Source: an uncultured Prevotella sp. | GTDB taxonomy: Bacteria > Bacteroidota > Bacteroidia > Bacteroidales > Bacteroidaceae | Length of the DNA stretch: 58,519 bases | Assembly: GCA_905236875.1 (NCBI GenBank) | Contig: CAJOQT010000087.1 | Span: 1-58,519 of the forward strand | Reading direction: 5' to 3' | In this document: positions 8,914 through 17,747 of the stretch, one piece after another | How the letters are laid out: each line of letters opens with the position of its first letter | Position numbering within the stretch: position 1 is the first letter of the stretch | The notes under the pieces: generated by a model | Seen by the model: the letters and a program-made list of their open reading frames with translations, nothing else | What the model was told of the DNA's origin: nothing | Database searches by the model: none | Translations under genes and position numbers: made by a program

Positions 8914-8988
8914 TAGGGACGATCGGGTTCGAACCGATGACCTCTTCAATGTGACTGAAGCGCTCTAAACCAGCTGAGCTACGCCCCT
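8914..8988 (-). tRNA. tRNA-Val, anticodon CAC
   Basis: Read on the minus strand from 8988, AGGGGCG pairs with CGTCCCT in the acceptor stem. The D arm has GCTC/GAGC, the anticodon stem is CTTCA/TGAAG with loop GTCACAT, and the T arm is ATCGG TTCGAAC CCGAT. The loop gives anticodon CAC, reading GUG (Val). The discriminator is A; CCA is not encoded in full (ACCT follows). A TACCTTTG box on the minus strand at 9006-9013 is a plausible promoter. Confidence 0.93.
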
Positions 8989-9075
8989 ATTGAAAAATCG
9001 ACTGCAAAGGTATTAAGAATTTGTGAAACCTCCAAGTTTTTTTCGCAGAAAGTGTATTGTTTGGTGGATTTTTTG

Positions 9076-9083
9076 TACCTTTG
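9076..9083 (+). promoter_or_regulatory. -7 box for aroQ
   Basis: TACCTTTG, 38 bases ahead of the aroQ ATG. It lies back to back with the tRNA-Val promoter on the other strand (9006-9013). Confidence 0.6.
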
Positions 9084-9121
9084 TGCCGACTTTTTCATAA
9101 CATCATATTAAATAGGGGAAG

Positions 9122-9547
9122 ATGAGAATACAAATTATCAATGGTCCAAACCTGAACCTGTTGGGAAAGCGTGAGCCCGGCATCTATGGCTCTGCCACGT
9201 TCGACGAGTACCTGACAAAGCTGCAAGCCCGATATCCTGATGTGCAGATAGACTATTATCAGAGTAACGTGGAAGGTGAGCTCATCAACAAGATGCAGGA
9301 GATCGGATTCAGCTATGATGGCATCATACTGAATGCTGGTGCCTACACCCACACCTCAATAGCCATTCAGGACTGCATCCGCAGCCTGAAGACGCCTGTC
9401 ATCGAAGTACATATCTCGAATGTCCACCAGCGGGAAGAGTTTCGTCATAAGTCAATGATCTCATGCGCCTGCCAAGGTGTCATCTGTGGCTTCGGACTCG
9501 ACTCATATCGTCTGGCAGTAGAAGCGATTCTTTGTCCCTCCAATTAG
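9122..9547 (+). CDS. aroQ: Type II 3-dehydroquinate dehydratase
   Basis: Dehydrates 3-dehydroquinate in the shikimate pathway. 141 residues, the standard length for the small dodecameric type II enzyme. IQIINGPNLNLLGKREPGIYG contains the catalytic Tyr22; INAGAYTHTSIAI-like NAGAYTHTSIAIQD and VIEVHISNVHQREEFRHKS hold the His and Arg of the active site. It is followed 25 bases later by a methyltransferase gene, probably co-transcribed. Confidence 0.95.
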   Translation: MRIQIINGPNLNLLGKREPGIYGSATFDEYLTKLQARYPDVQIDYYQSNVEGELINKMQEIGFSYDGIILNAGAYTHTSIAIQDCIRSLKTPVIEVHISNVHQREEFRHKSMISCACQGVICGFGLDSYRLAVEAILCPSN

Positions 9548-9572
9548 GGCTTATTAAAGCAGACTCAAAGAA

Positions 9573-10211
9573 ATGAGTAACCTGTTGGACAGCTACATAG
9601 AAGCACACATCGACGAGGAACCTGCCTACTTGTACCAGCTCTATCGGGCAACTAACATACACATGTTGCACGGTCGTATGGCCAGTGGTCATCTGCAAGG
9701 AAGACTGCTGAAGATGCTGGTGACAATGATCCGCCCTCACAACATCTTAGAGGTGGGTACGTTCAGTGGCTATTCAGCACTTTGTATGGCAGAAGGACTG
9801 GAGGATGGCGGACACCTCTATACCTTTGAAATCAACGATGAACAGGAAGAGTTTACCAGACCATGGATAGAACAGTCGCCCGTGGCCGACAGGATTACGT
9901 TCCTCATCGGAGATGCTATCAAAGAGGCACCACAGCTGGGCATCACGTTTGACCTGGTGTTCATCGACGGTGACAAGCGAACCTATAAGGACACCTATGA
10001 GGTTGTGTTGCCGATACTGCGCAATGGAGGATTCATCATAGCAGATAACACACTGTGGGACGGACATGTCATCGACAGGAATTACGACCACGACCAGCAG
10101 ACGGCAGGCATCAGGGAGTTCAACGACTATGTAGCATCCGACCAACGGGTGGAGAAAGTTATCATACCGTTGCGTGACGGACTGACACTGATCAGGAAAA
10201 TTAAAGATTAA
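9573..10211 (+). CDS. Class I SAM-dependent O-methyltransferase
   Basis: 212 residues. ILEVGTFSGYSALCMAEGL is motif I for SAM binding, YTFEINDEQEEFTRPW is the acidic ribose-binding strand, and DLVFIDGDKRTYKDTYEVVLPILRNGGFIIADNTLWDG matches the metal-dependent catechol/caffeoyl-CoA-type O-methyltransferases (Pfam Methyltransf_3 style). The natural substrate cannot be inferred. It lies just behind aroQ, as in many Bacteroidota genomes. Confidence 0.85.
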   Translation: MSNLLDSYIEAHIDEEPAYLYQLYRATNIHMLHGRMASGHLQGRLLKMLVTMIRPHNILEVGTFSGYSALCMAEGLEDGGHLYTFEINDEQEEFTRPWIEQSPVADRITFLIGDAIKEAPQLGITFDLVFIDGDKRTYKDTYEVVLPILRNGGFIIADNTLWDGHVIDRNYDHDQQTAGIREFNDYVASDQRVEKVIIPLRDGLTLIRKIKD

Positions 10212-10270
10212 ATATTTTTCATTTGCATGATACACAATGTTGTGCATCGTAAACCGTGAATTAAGAAAAG

Positions 10271-11395
10271 GTGCGAGGAGAATTTGCTGAACTGTTATTC
10301 ATCAAGAAACTGGGCTTCATCAAGACGCTGCTGCATGTGATGTCACAGTATGACATCAACTTGAGGCTGCTACTGCCCTATACGTGGCAGTTGCTGAAGC
10401 TGGTGACGCACATTTGCGACATGACGGCCTATGGCATCTCCTATCACACTGTCAATCCACAGGGCAAGCCTACTTTGGCATCGGGTGTGGTCTATATGCC
10501 GCGTAGGAAGAAGAAACCGAAGGGTGTCATCGAAGTCTCTCCCCTAACCAGAAGCAAGATCGACTGCGCCACACGTGACATCATGGCGGCAGAGATCTTC
10601 CCTGGCATGACAGGCTATGTGACCATTATTCCAGACCTTATCGGCTGTGGCATCTCAGACAAACAGCCCATCGCCTACTTGCAACATGACAACGTGGCAG
10701 AGGTCAGCGCCGATATGCGCAAGGCAGCAGCACAGTTCTTAGAGAAGGAACGCAACTATCAGCTACCCTCCACATCCATGCTCTTCGGCTATTCGCTGGG
10801 CGGATCGGGTGTCTGGTCACTGGCCAGATACTACCAACTGCATCCGGAACTGAATGTCAAGGTGCTGCATATCTTTGCTGGAGGAGGTCCCTACTATCCG
10901 GAGGTGGCACTACGTGCCTTCCACTCAACACGCTACAGCGACTATGCCATCCTGCCCAACATCGTGTATTCCATGAACCACTACGACCAGTTGAACCTGA
11001 ACTTCAAGCACATCTTCAAGGGAAAGCTGTTGGAAAACTACACCCACTGGTGCAAGGGAAACATCCCCATTCCCGAACTGACACAAATGATCGGCACGCG
11101 ACTGGATAACTATCTGGACTTCAAGTTCTTCAACGACCAGAACCCTGAATACCTACGATTGATGCGTACTGTGATGGAGAAGACCATTCCCGAGGACTGG
11201 GTACCCAAGGCCAAAGTCCACCTGTTCCATTCCAAACACGACACCTACGTGCCCACCGCCTGCTTTTGGGAGCTCTATAAACGACTGAAGCGCTGTAAGG
11301 CCAGCATTAGCTATAAGTTGGTGGATCATGACCATATCCCTGCTGCCATTCCCTTTGAGTTGGACTTCATATCCTTCCTCAATAGCAGGAAGTGA
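10271..11395 (+). CDS. Alpha/beta-hydrolase family protein
   Basis: 374 residues from a GTG start; an internal ATG at 10340 is an alternative because the first 23 residues show no conserved feature. LFGYSLGGSG carries a nucleophile-elbow serine at about residue 175 (GxSxG). A late Asp in FHSKHDTYVP and a His in VDHDHIPA complete a plausible triad. DLIGCGISDKQP and the preceding strands resemble secretory-lipase and related esterase proteins. No signal peptide is evident. Substrate unknown. Confidence 0.7.
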   Translation: MRGEFAELLFIKKLGFIKTLLHVMSQYDINLRLLLPYTWQLLKLVTHICDMTAYGISYHTVNPQGKPTLASGVVYMPRRKKKPKGVIEVSPLTRSKIDCATRDIMAAEIFPGMTGYVTIIPDLIGCGISDKQPIAYLQHDNVAEVSADMRKAAAQFLEKERNYQLPSTSMLFGYSLGGSGVWSLARYYQLHPELNVKVLHIFAGGGPYYPEVALRAFHSTRYSDYAILPNIVYSMNHYDQLNLNFKHIFKGKLLENYTHWCKGNIPIPELTQMIGTRLDNYLDFKFFNDQNPEYLRLMRTVMEKTIPEDWVPKAKVHLFHSKHDTYVPTACFWELYKRLKRCKASISYKLVDHDHIPAAIPFELDFISFLNSRK

Positions 11396-11462
11396 ATGAA
11401 TGCTCAAAGCACGAATTTTGTTTTTTTATTCCTTTATTTTTTTATTCTTTTATTTTTTATAG

Positions 11463-11470
11463 TATCTTTG
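11463..11470 (+). promoter_or_regulatory. -7 box for rbfA
   Basis: TATCTTTG, 29 bases before the rbfA ATG. Upstream is a T-rich tandem stretch with repeated TTTTATTC/TTTTATT units (about 11418-11460) where the -33 region should be. Confidence 0.6.
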
Positions 11471-11499
11471 CATGCGAAATGTAATAATCAATAAACTTT

Positions 11500-11835
11500 A
11501 TGCAAGAAACAAGACAAAACAAAATAGCACGACTGCTACAGAAGGAGCTGAGTCTTATCTTCCAGCAGCAGACACGTACCATGCACGGTACGATGGTCAG
11601 CGTGACACGTGTAAAGATCTCACCCGACCTGAGTGTCTGTACGGCTTACCTGAGCATTTTCCCCAGCCAGAAGGCAGACCAAATGCTACGAAACATCACG
11701 GCCAACGAGAAACAGATACGCTACGAACTGGGTACTCGCATGCGTCATCAGCTGCGTATCATCCCAGAGCTGCGTTTCTTCATCGATGACAGCCTGGACT
11801 ACATAGAAAGAATCGACGAACTGCTGAAAAAGTGA
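11500..11835 (+). CDS. rbfA: Ribosome-binding factor A
   Basis: Binds the 30S subunit and helps mature the 5' end of 16S rRNA, with a role in cold adaptation. 111 residues, family-typical. The N-terminus MQETRQNKIARLLQKELSLIFQQQ and TMVSVTRVKISPDLSVCTAYLSIFP match the KH-like fold; RYELGTRMRHQLRIIPELRFFIDDSLDY is the C-terminal signature. It has its own promoter and is followed by a permease gene after a heptamer-rich spacer. Confidence 0.92.
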   Translation: MQETRQNKIARLLQKELSLIFQQQTRTMHGTMVSVTRVKISPDLSVCTAYLSIFPSQKADQMLRNITANEKQIRYELGTRMRHQLRIIPELRFFIDDSLDYIERIDELLKK

Positions 11836-11840
11836 TATTA

Positions 11841-11930
11841 TTTACGATTTTTGAATTTACGATTTACTATTTATTTACGATGGGATGATTTAAAGATTGT
11901 TTCGTAAATAGTAAATAGTCAAATAGTATA
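11841..11930 (+). repeat. TTTACGA/TTTACTA tandem spacer between rbfA and the permease gene
   Basis: Degenerate heptamers (TTTACGA, TTTACTA, TTTATTT and their reverse complements GTAAATA, GTCAAAT) fill the spacer. The two halves are inverted, so TTTACTATTTATTTAC can pair with GTAAATAGTAAAT. Related arrays lie at 38808-38864 and about 48845-48880. Confidence 0.75.
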
Positions 11931-11935
11931 TTAAC

Positions 11936-13189
11936 ATGAATTTCCCGTTTTTCGTAGCCCGACGGTATCTCTTCTCCAAGAAATCGACCCACGCCATCAA
12001 CATCATCAGTGGTGTGAGCATTGTCGGTGTAGCTATTGCCACGATGGCTCTGGTTGTTACGCTCAGCGTGTTCAATGGCTTCCATGACCTTGTGGCATCC
12101 TTCTTCACAGCCTTTGATCCACAGATCAAGGTAGTGCCAGCCAAGGGCAAGACAGTACCGGCCGACGATCCCATCCTGACACAGATACGTCAGCTACCTC
12201 AAATAGAAGTGGCAACGGAGAGTCTGGAGGATCAGGCACTGGCGGTCTATAACCAGCATCAGGCAATGGTGACCATCAAGGGTGTGGAAGATAACTTCAA
12301 CAAGCTAACCCATATCGTCGAGATTCTTGAGGATGGTGATACCCTACTGTCGAACAATGCCGAAAAATACGTGCTGCATGCCGCCGACATGAACTATGGT
12401 ATTATAGGCATTCGCATTGCCGAACAGTTGGGTATGGGCTATACGTTCCCAGGAACCATGCAGGTCTATGCCCCCCGTCGCGAGGGGCAACTGAACATGG
12501 CCGACCCATCGCAGGGCTTCAATACTGACGAATTGTATTCACCAGGTGCGCTATTCTCTGTCAGACAGGCCAAGTACGACGGAAAGTACATCCTGACCAG
12601 CATCAGTTTTGCCCGTCAGCTGTTCGATCAGGAAGGACGTCTGTCGTCACTGGAGCTGCGTCTGAAACCAGGCAGTGATTTCGATGCTGTCAAGAAGTCC
12701 ATCAAAAAGATAGCCGGTGATGACTATAACGTGCTGGACCGTTACGAGCAGCAAGATGACACGTTCAAGATCATGGAGATAGAAAAACTCATTGCCTATA
12801 TTTTCCTCACGTTCATCCTCATCGTTGCCAGCTTCAACATTATCGGAAGCCTCTCCATGCTTATCATCGACAAAAAAGACGACGTGATGACCCTCCGCAA
12901 CCTGGGAGCGTCCGACAAACAGATTACAAGAATCTTCCTCTTCGAGGGACGTATGATTTCAGCCGTTGGAGCCATCATCGGTATCGCCCTCGGATTACTG
13001 CTCTGCTGGATTCAGCAGACCTATGGCATTGTTGCTCTCGGATCGTCAAGTGAGTCGTTTGTCGTCAATGCCTATCCCGTCAGCGTCCATCCTTGGGACG
13101 TACTGCTGGTCTTTGTCACTGTCATAGCCGTTGGCTTCCTCAGTGTCTGGTACCCTGTCCGTTACTTTGCCAAACGTTTGTTGAAATGA
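11936..13189 (+). CDS. LolC/LolE-type ABC transporter permease
   Basis: 417 residues. An N-terminal helix (about 20-50, with INIISGVSIVGVAIATMALVVTLSVFNG) is followed by a large periplasmic MacB-type domain (about 60-280) and three C-terminal helices of the FtsX fold (from about LIAYIFLTFILIVASFNIIGSLSMLIIDKKDDVMTLRNLGA, then IGIALGLLLCWI and VLLVFVTVIAVGFLSVW). This is the layout of lipoprotein-releasing permeases, which pull lipoproteins from the inner membrane for delivery to the outer membrane. Its ATPase is not next to it here. The stop overlaps the start of the following gene by four bases. Confidence 0.85.
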   Translation: MNFPFFVARRYLFSKKSTHAINIISGVSIVGVAIATMALVVTLSVFNGFHDLVASFFTAFDPQIKVVPAKGKTVPADDPILTQIRQLPQIEVATESLEDQALAVYNQHQAMVTIKGVEDNFNKLTHIVEILEDGDTLLSNNAEKYVLHAADMNYGIIGIRIAEQLGMGYTFPGTMQVYAPRREGQLNMADPSQGFNTDELYSPGALFSVRQAKYDGKYILTSISFARQLFDQEGRLSSLELRLKPGSDFDAVKKSIKKIAGDDYNVLDRYEQQDDTFKIMEIEKLIAYIFLTFILIVASFNIIGSLSMLIIDKKDDVMTLRNLGASDKQITRIFLFEGRMISAVGAIIGIALGLLLCWIQQTYGIVALGSSSESFVVNAYPVSVHPWDVLLVFVTVIAVGFLSVWYPVRYFAKRLLK

Positions 13190-13659
13190 TAGAGAAAGAA
13201 GAGAAATACCGTTTGCTTACAAAACAGATAAGCGGACTGATAGAAGGCGAGACCGATCTCGTGGCTGTAATGGCCAACGTCTGTGCTGCCATACATGAGA
13301 CAATGGGATTCTTTTGGACGGGATTCTATCGGGTACGAGAGTTGGGACAAGGGAAGTCTGAACTGGTGTTGGGTCCATTTCAGGGGCCTGTAGCTTGTAT
13401 GCATATCGGTTATGGCCGTGGCGTATGTGGAACGGCTTGGAGACAGCGTGAGACGATTGTCGTACCCGACGTCGAACAGTTTCCTGGACATATTGCCTGT
13501 AGCAGTCTGTCACGTTCAGAGATTGTTGTCCCCGTGTTCTCTGAAAATGGCGAAGTGCAGGCCGTTCTCGACATCGACAGCAAAGAGCTTGCAACGTTCG
13601 ATAATACGGACCGTCAATACCTGGAGACTATATGTAGGACAATAACTCCGCTGTTTTAG
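13186..13659 (+). CDS. GAF-domain free methionine-R-sulfoxide reductase (fRMsr) type
   Basis: ATG 13186 overlaps the permease stop (ATGA), giving 157 residues; the longer upstream frame is the tail of the permease region. The protein is one GAF domain: TGFYRV, GPFQGPVACMHIGYGRGVCGTAWRQ, VVPDVEQFPGHIACSSLSRSEIVVPV, VLDIDS. The cysteines in the three conserved places (PVAC, GVCG, HIACSS) match those used by fRMsr enzymes to reduce free Met-R-sulfoxide. It is therefore likely an oxidative-repair enzyme and not only a sensor. Confidence 0.88.
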   Translation: MIEKEEKYRLLTKQISGLIEGETDLVAVMANVCAAIHETMGFFWTGFYRVRELGQGKSELVLGPFQGPVACMHIGYGRGVCGTAWRQRETIVVPDVEQFPGHIACSSLSRSEIVVPVFSENGEVQAVLDIDSKELATFDNTDRQYLETICRTITPLF

Positions 13660-13680
13660 ACAAAAAAAAGCCGATATTGT

Positions 13681-13710
13681 TTGCCAGATGCTTTTTTTTA
13701 TATATCTTTG
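13681..13710 (+). promoter_or_regulatory. Promoter of the 206-residue lipoprotein gene
   Basis: TATCTTTG (13703-13710) with TTGC at 13681-13684, 18-19 bases apart, fits the Bacteroidota consensus. The TTG start codon of the gene follows 41 bases later. Confidence 0.7.
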
Positions 13711-13751
13711 CACGCAAATCGAAATGTACAACGTCTTAACCAGAATAAGTT

Positions 13752-14372
13752 TTGAAACGTTTTAATAAGATAAAGGCTGTTTTTTCATGTCTTGTACTAC
13801 TCATCATAATGACTGGGTGTAACAAGCATAACATGTTAAGTCAGCATACAGATGCTGATTCAAAGGCAACAGGGAATAGTGTGGTCAAAGCTGACACGAT
13901 GAACACAGAGATGAGGTTTGCAATGGAACGGGAAGCCGTTCTCAACCGCGTCAAAGATATATATCGTGTTGTCAAGGCCGACTACATGTCACATGGTGGA
14001 GTGTATGAAACGGAATTTTACGACAGGTCATACTGCTCAAAGTCTTGGAACAAATTGCTCTTGTCCGTTCGTCAGAAGGAAGAACGCACCAACACATTGT
14101 TTTTCGAGATCAACCCCTGGTCGATGACCAATGACACTGGCACAATGATTACCTTCGATGAGTTCGAGGTGTCCAGCCTGTCTTTCGAGCCAAGGCCGAA
14201 GGCTTCCGTATCCTTTGTCGTCTGCGACGGCGACATTTTCATACCTGCCTGTATCGATTTGGTGTATGAGGACGGCCGCTGGGTTATAGATAATTTCTAT
14301 AACCAGAGATATATGCTCGATGTCCGAAACAGCATGTGGCAGTATATCTCCCAAAACATTTCGTATATGTAA
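13752..14372 (+). CDS. Hypothetical lipoprotein
   Basis: 206 residues from a TTG start that alone gives a full signal: a basic start (KRFNKIK), a hydrophobic core and lipobox IMTGC, then NKHNMLS. The body contains VLNRVKDIYRVVKADYM and ends DGRWVIDNFYNQRYMLDVRNSMWQYI, which resembles small NTF2/DUF4348-like lipoproteins with a C-terminal aromatic strand. I do not recognise a specific family with certainty. It has its own promoter and stands alone between the fRMsr gene and folP. Confidence 0.7.
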   Translation: MKRFNKIKAVFSCLVLLIIMTGCNKHNMLSQHTDADSKATGNSVVKADTMNTEMRFAMEREAVLNRVKDIYRVVKADYMSHGGVYETEFYDRSYCSKSWNKLLLSVRQKEERTNTLFFEINPWSMTNDTGTMITFDEFEVSSLSFEPRPKASVSFVVCDGDIFIPACIDLVYEDGRWVIDNFYNQRYMLDVRNSMWQYISQNISYM

Positions 14373-14390
14373 GAGACATCAACGCCTGGC

Positions 14391-14424
14391 ACTGTGAAGC
14401 TCATCCCACTGTGAAGCTTATCAC
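14391..14424 (+). repeat. Short direct repeat CACTGTGAAGCTCATC
   Basis: CACTGTGAAGCT-C/T-ATC occurs twice, about 18 bases apart, between the lipoprotein gene and the folP promoter. Purpose unknown. Confidence 0.6.
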
Positions 14425-14452
14425 CCAATTCTGAAATTTAGGGAGATAATGT

Positions 14453-14483
14453 TTGGCAGTGTCGGAAAATTGTCGTATTTTTG
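14453..14483 (+). promoter_or_regulatory. folP promoter, leaderless configuration
   Basis: TTTG followed by 20 bases and TATTTTTG (14476-14483). The folP ATG at 14493 is only nine bases after the -7 box, so the mRNA would have little or no leader. Confidence 0.75.
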
Positions 14484-14492
14484 TAGGCGTTT

Positions 14493-15329
14493 ATGGATTA
14501 TACTCTCAATATTCGCGGCCGGCTGATGAGCCTGATGGAGCCTTGCGTGATGGGCATACTGAATGTGACGCCCGACTCGTTCTTTGCGGCTTCGAGGGTT
14601 CTGGCAGAGGAAGAGGTGGCGCAACGTGCACGGCAGATAGCTGACGACGGCGCTGTCATTATTGACGTGGGCGCTTGTTCGACGCGGCCTGGCAGTGACC
14701 CAGTCACAGAGCAGGAGGAGGCAGAACGGCTGCGTATGGCACTGCCGGTCATCAGACGAGTCGTGCCAGAAGCGATTATCAGTGTCGATACCTTTCGTCC
14801 GACGGTGGCTCGAATGGTTGTGGAGGAACTGGGTGTTGATATCATCAATGACGTAGGAGATCCCCATAACTATTTCATTACTCACCAGCAGATGTTTCGC
14901 ACGGTGGCAAGACTGGGAGTGCCGTATGTGCTGATGTCACGAGCTGCCGGCATACAGACGATGCTTAAGGAATTGTCCCATGAGGTTCAACAGTTAAGGG
15001 ACCTGGGACAGAAGGACATCATCATCGATCCGGGCTTCGGATTTGGCAAGACGCTGGAAGGGAATTTCGCCATGATGCGCAACCTCAGTCAGCTGCAAGT
15101 CCTGGAACTTCCTGTTTTGGTGGGTGTGTCACGCAAACGTATGGTCTATCAAACGCTGGGCTGCGAACCAGAGCAAGCCCTGAATGGCACGACGGTGCTG
15201 AACACGATGGCTCTGGAACGCGGAACCTCGATACTGCGAGTACATGATGTCCGGGAAGCAGTGGAAACAGTTAAATTATATATTAAGAGTCAGCAGAGTG
15301 AAGAATCGGCTTGCACCGGTGAAAAGTGA
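14493..15329 (+). CDS. folP: Dihydropteroate synthase
   Basis: Joins p-aminobenzoate to dihydropterin pyrophosphate in folate synthesis; the sulfonamide target. 278 residues. GILNVTPDSFFA, VIIDVGACSTRPGS, IISVDTFRP, DIINDVG, and DIIIDPGFGFGKTLEGNFAMM are the family motifs in order, with LVGVSRKRMVY near the end. The expected THCR-type loop (HMRG) is changed to VLMSRAAG, which looks less typical. The diadenylate cyclase gene follows by 25 bases. Confidence 0.92.
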   Translation: MDYTLNIRGRLMSLMEPCVMGILNVTPDSFFAASRVLAEEEVAQRARQIADDGAVIIDVGACSTRPGSDPVTEQEEAERLRMALPVIRRVVPEAIISVDTFRPTVARMVVEELGVDIINDVGDPHNYFITHQQMFRTVARLGVPYVLMSRAAGIQTMLKELSHEVQQLRDLGQKDIIIDPGFGFGKTLEGNFAMMRNLSQLQVLELPVLVGVSRKRMVYQTLGCEPEQALNGTTVLNTMALERGTSILRVHDVREAVETVKLYIKSQQSEESACTGEK

Positions 15330-15354
15330 AGAAATCGTCAAATAACAAATAGCT

Positions 15355-16134
15355 TTGGGATTTATAGAATTTGGATGGAAAGATATCGTTGATGTTGTCC
15401 TGGTGGCACTGATACTGTATTACTTATATCGGCTCATGAAAGAGTCGAGGTCACTCAACGTGTTCATCGGCATTATCATCTTTATTGTGATGTGGCTCTT
15501 CGTGTCACAGATCCTGGAGATGAAGCTGTTGGGCAGCATCATGGACAAACTGGTAAGCGTAGGTGTCATCGGACTGATTGTGCTGTTTCAGGAGGACATC
15601 CGGAAGTTCCTGTATAACGTGGGCTCGCATCGGCGTATGCGTACCCTGCGGCGTATTCTGTCATTCGGACGCAGCGATGGTAGTCAGCGAGAAAGCAAGA
15701 AGACACTGATGCCCGTCGTGATGGCCTGCATGAACATGAGCCGACGCAAGGAAGGAGCACTTATCGTCATAGAAAGAGCCATTCCGCTCGACGACATCGT
15801 GCAAACGGGTGACATCATCAATGCCAACGTCAACCAACGGCTGATAGAAAACATTTTCTTCAAGAACTCGCCTCTGCACGACGGAGCCATGATCATCGCC
15901 AACCAGCACATCAAGGCCGCCGGCTGCATACTACCCGTAAGTCACAGTCTTGACATTCCGAAGGAGCTTGGTCTGCGTCACCGTGCTGCAATGGGCATCT
16001 CACAAGAGAGCGATGCCGTAGCTATTGTGGTGTCGGAAGAGACGGGAAGTATCTCCGTTGCCATCAAGGGCGTGTTCCGTCTCCGGCTGACAGCAGAGGC
16101 ACTGGAGAGCATATTGACCCAGGAACTGGAGTGA
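15355..16134 (+). CDS. Diadenylate cyclase (CdaA/DacA type)
   Basis: Makes c-di-AMP from two ATP at the inner membrane. 259 residues from a TTG start: three N-terminal helices (about 10-80: DVVLVALILYYLYRLM, VFIGIIIFIVMWLFVSQIL, VGVIGLIVLFQED), then the DAC domain with DGA at 176-178 and RHR at 208-210 (LRHRAAMG). Folate and c-di-AMP genes are neighbours in many Bacteroidota. The order folP-cdaA and the 25-base gap suggest one transcript. Confidence 0.92.
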   Translation: MGFIEFGWKDIVDVVLVALILYYLYRLMKESRSLNVFIGIIIFIVMWLFVSQILEMKLLGSIMDKLVSVGVIGLIVLFQEDIRKFLYNVGSHRRMRTLRRILSFGRSDGSQRESKKTLMPVVMACMNMSRRKEGALIVIERAIPLDDIVQTGDIINANVNQRLIENIFFKNSPLHDGAMIIANQHIKAAGCILPVSHSLDIPKELGLRHRAAMGISQESDAVAIVVSEETGSISVAIKGVFRLRLTAEALESILTQELE

Positions 16135-16227
16135 GTAAAAACGGAAAAGTGAGAAACCGGGTTTCGAAGGTGATAGGATGAAAAGGTTAGATTAAATATA
16201 TATTGATAAACAAACAAACGGAAAACT

Positions 16228-17238
16228 ATGAGTTTAATTGAACAAATCATTGCGCGTGCCAAGAGCAACAAGCAGCGCATTGTGCTCCCCGAAGCTGAGG
16301 AGGAGCGTACATTGAGAGCCGCCGACCGTGTGTTGGCAGAAGACATTGCAGACCTTATCCTGATTGGTAATCCCGACAAGGTGCATGCACTGGCAAAGGA
16401 ATGTGGTCTTGAGAACATTGACAAGGCTACGCTGATTGATCCTCTGAACTGTGAGAAGAGCGAAGAGTATGCCCAGCTGCTAACAAAGCTGCGCGAGAAG
16501 AAGGGCATGACCATCGAGAAGGCCCGCGAGCTGGTGAAAGATCCGCTCTATCTGGGTTGCATGATTATCAAGACCGAAGGTGCCGACGGACAGATCAGTG
16601 GTGCACTGAGCACTACTGGCGAGACGCTGCGTCCTGCCCTGCAGATCATCAAGTGCGCTCCCGGCATCACCTGTGTCAGCGGTGCCATGCTGATGATTAC
16701 CGAGAAGCCCGAGTTTGGCGAGAATGGCGTGCTGGTGGTCGGCGACGTCGCCGTCACACCGATGCCCGATGCCAATCAGCTTTCGCAGATTGCCGTCTGC
16801 ACGGCACAGACCGCCCGTTCGGTGGCAGGCTTTAAGGACCCGCGTGTGGCTATGTTAAGCTTCTCGACAAAGGGCAGTGCTACGCACGAGGTGGTTGACA
16901 AGGTCATTGAGGCTACGAGACTGGCAAAGGAGCTTGACCCGACGCTGAAAGTCGATGGAGAGCTGCAGGCTGATGCCGCACTGGTTCCTGGCGTGGGTAA
17001 GAAGAAGGCTCCCGGCAGTGAGATTGCCGGCAACGCCAATGTGCTGGTATTCCCGAACCTCGAGGTAGGTAACATCGCCTACAAGCTGGTGCAGCGTCTG
17101 GGTGATGCCATCGCCATCGGTCCCATCCTCCAGGGTATCGCTCGTCCCGTGAATGACCTCTCCCGTGGCTGTAGTGTCGAGGACATCTACTACCTGGTTG
17201 CCATCACCGCCTGCCAGGCAATGGATGCAAAGAAATAA
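16228..17238 (+). CDS. pta: Phosphate acetyltransferase
   Basis: Converts acetyl-CoA and phosphate to acetyl phosphate and CoA. 336 residues, the short single-domain form. RIVLPEAEEERTLRAADRVL, GADGQISGALSTTGETLRPALQII, MLSFSTKGSATHEVVDKV and VDGELQADAALVPGVGKKKAPGSEIAGNANVLVFPNLEVGNIAYKLVQRLG are family signatures. It pairs with ackA 0.5 kb downstream to make ATP and acetate, a major fermentation route, but another gene has been inserted between them. Confidence 0.95.
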   Translation: MSLIEQIIARAKSNKQRIVLPEAEEERTLRAADRVLAEDIADLILIGNPDKVHALAKECGLENIDKATLIDPLNCEKSEEYAQLLTKLREKKGMTIEKARELVKDPLYLGCMIIKTEGADGQISGALSTTGETLRPALQIIKCAPGITCVSGAMLMITEKPEFGENGVLVVGDVAVTPMPDANQLSQIAVCTAQTARSVAGFKDPRVAMLSFSTKGSATHEVVDKVIEATRLAKELDPTLKVDGELQADAALVPGVGKKKAPGSEIAGNANVLVFPNLEVGNIAYKLVQRLGDAIAIGPILQGIARPVNDLSRGCSVEDIYYLVAITACQAMDAKK

Positions 17239-17314
17239 GTATAAAGTAGGAAGGTTGAGTTTTGATGTGTTGCACTTGTGCAAGGTAAAAGTTAGAAGTA
17301 AAAAGTTTTAAGTC

Positions 17315-17677
17315 ATGAGTGATTTTGGTGACATCATGCAAGATAAATGCTTGAACTTTGCAGTCCGTATAGTTAACTTATGCCAGTTTCTCAATGACGA
17401 AAAGAAAGAGTTCAAAATAGCAGACCAGCTATATCGAAGCGGGACAAGCATTGGTGCCAATTATAGTGAGGCACAATGTGCTATTAGCCGCAATGATTTC
17501 TTAGCGAAAGTTTATATCTCTTTAAAAGAGTGTAACGAGTCTTTGTATTGGCTACAGTTACTTAAAAGAACAGGCAAGCTAACAAATAGTCAGTTCGAAT
17601 CTGTTTATGCAGATTGCGAAGAATTAAAACGGCTGCTTACTTCAATAACGAAGAAAACTCGGAACACAACATCGTAA
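17315..17677 (+). CDS. Four-helix-bundle (S23/23S rRNA IVS-type) protein
   Basis: 120 residues of the family first seen in 23S rRNA intervening sequences: KCLNFAVRIVNLCQFL, YRSGTSIGANYSEAQCAISRNDFLAKVYISLKECNESLYWLQLL, FESVYADCEELKRLLTSITKKT. The protein folds as a four-helix bundle; its function is unknown. It interrupts the usual pta-ackA pair, and both flanks carry short tandem-like DNA (GTAAAAAGTT on the left, CGTAATTCGTAATTC on the right). A truncated relative lies ahead of radC at 26774-26884. Confidence 0.88.
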   Translation: MSDFGDIMQDKCLNFAVRIVNLCQFLNDEKKEFKIADQLYRSGTSIGANYSEAQCAISRNDFLAKVYISLKECNESLYWLQLLKRTGKLTNSQFESVYADCEELKRLLTSITKKTRNTTS

Positions 17678-17747
17678 TTCTACCTTCGAAATTCTTACTT
17701 GCAACGCAATACATCGTAATTCGTAATTCAAACATTGTAATTATTAT

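Noticed and set aside
17315..17677. 23S rRNA intervening sequence locus
   Set aside because: The protein family fits, but no rRNA sequence surrounds it; it lies between pta and ackA.
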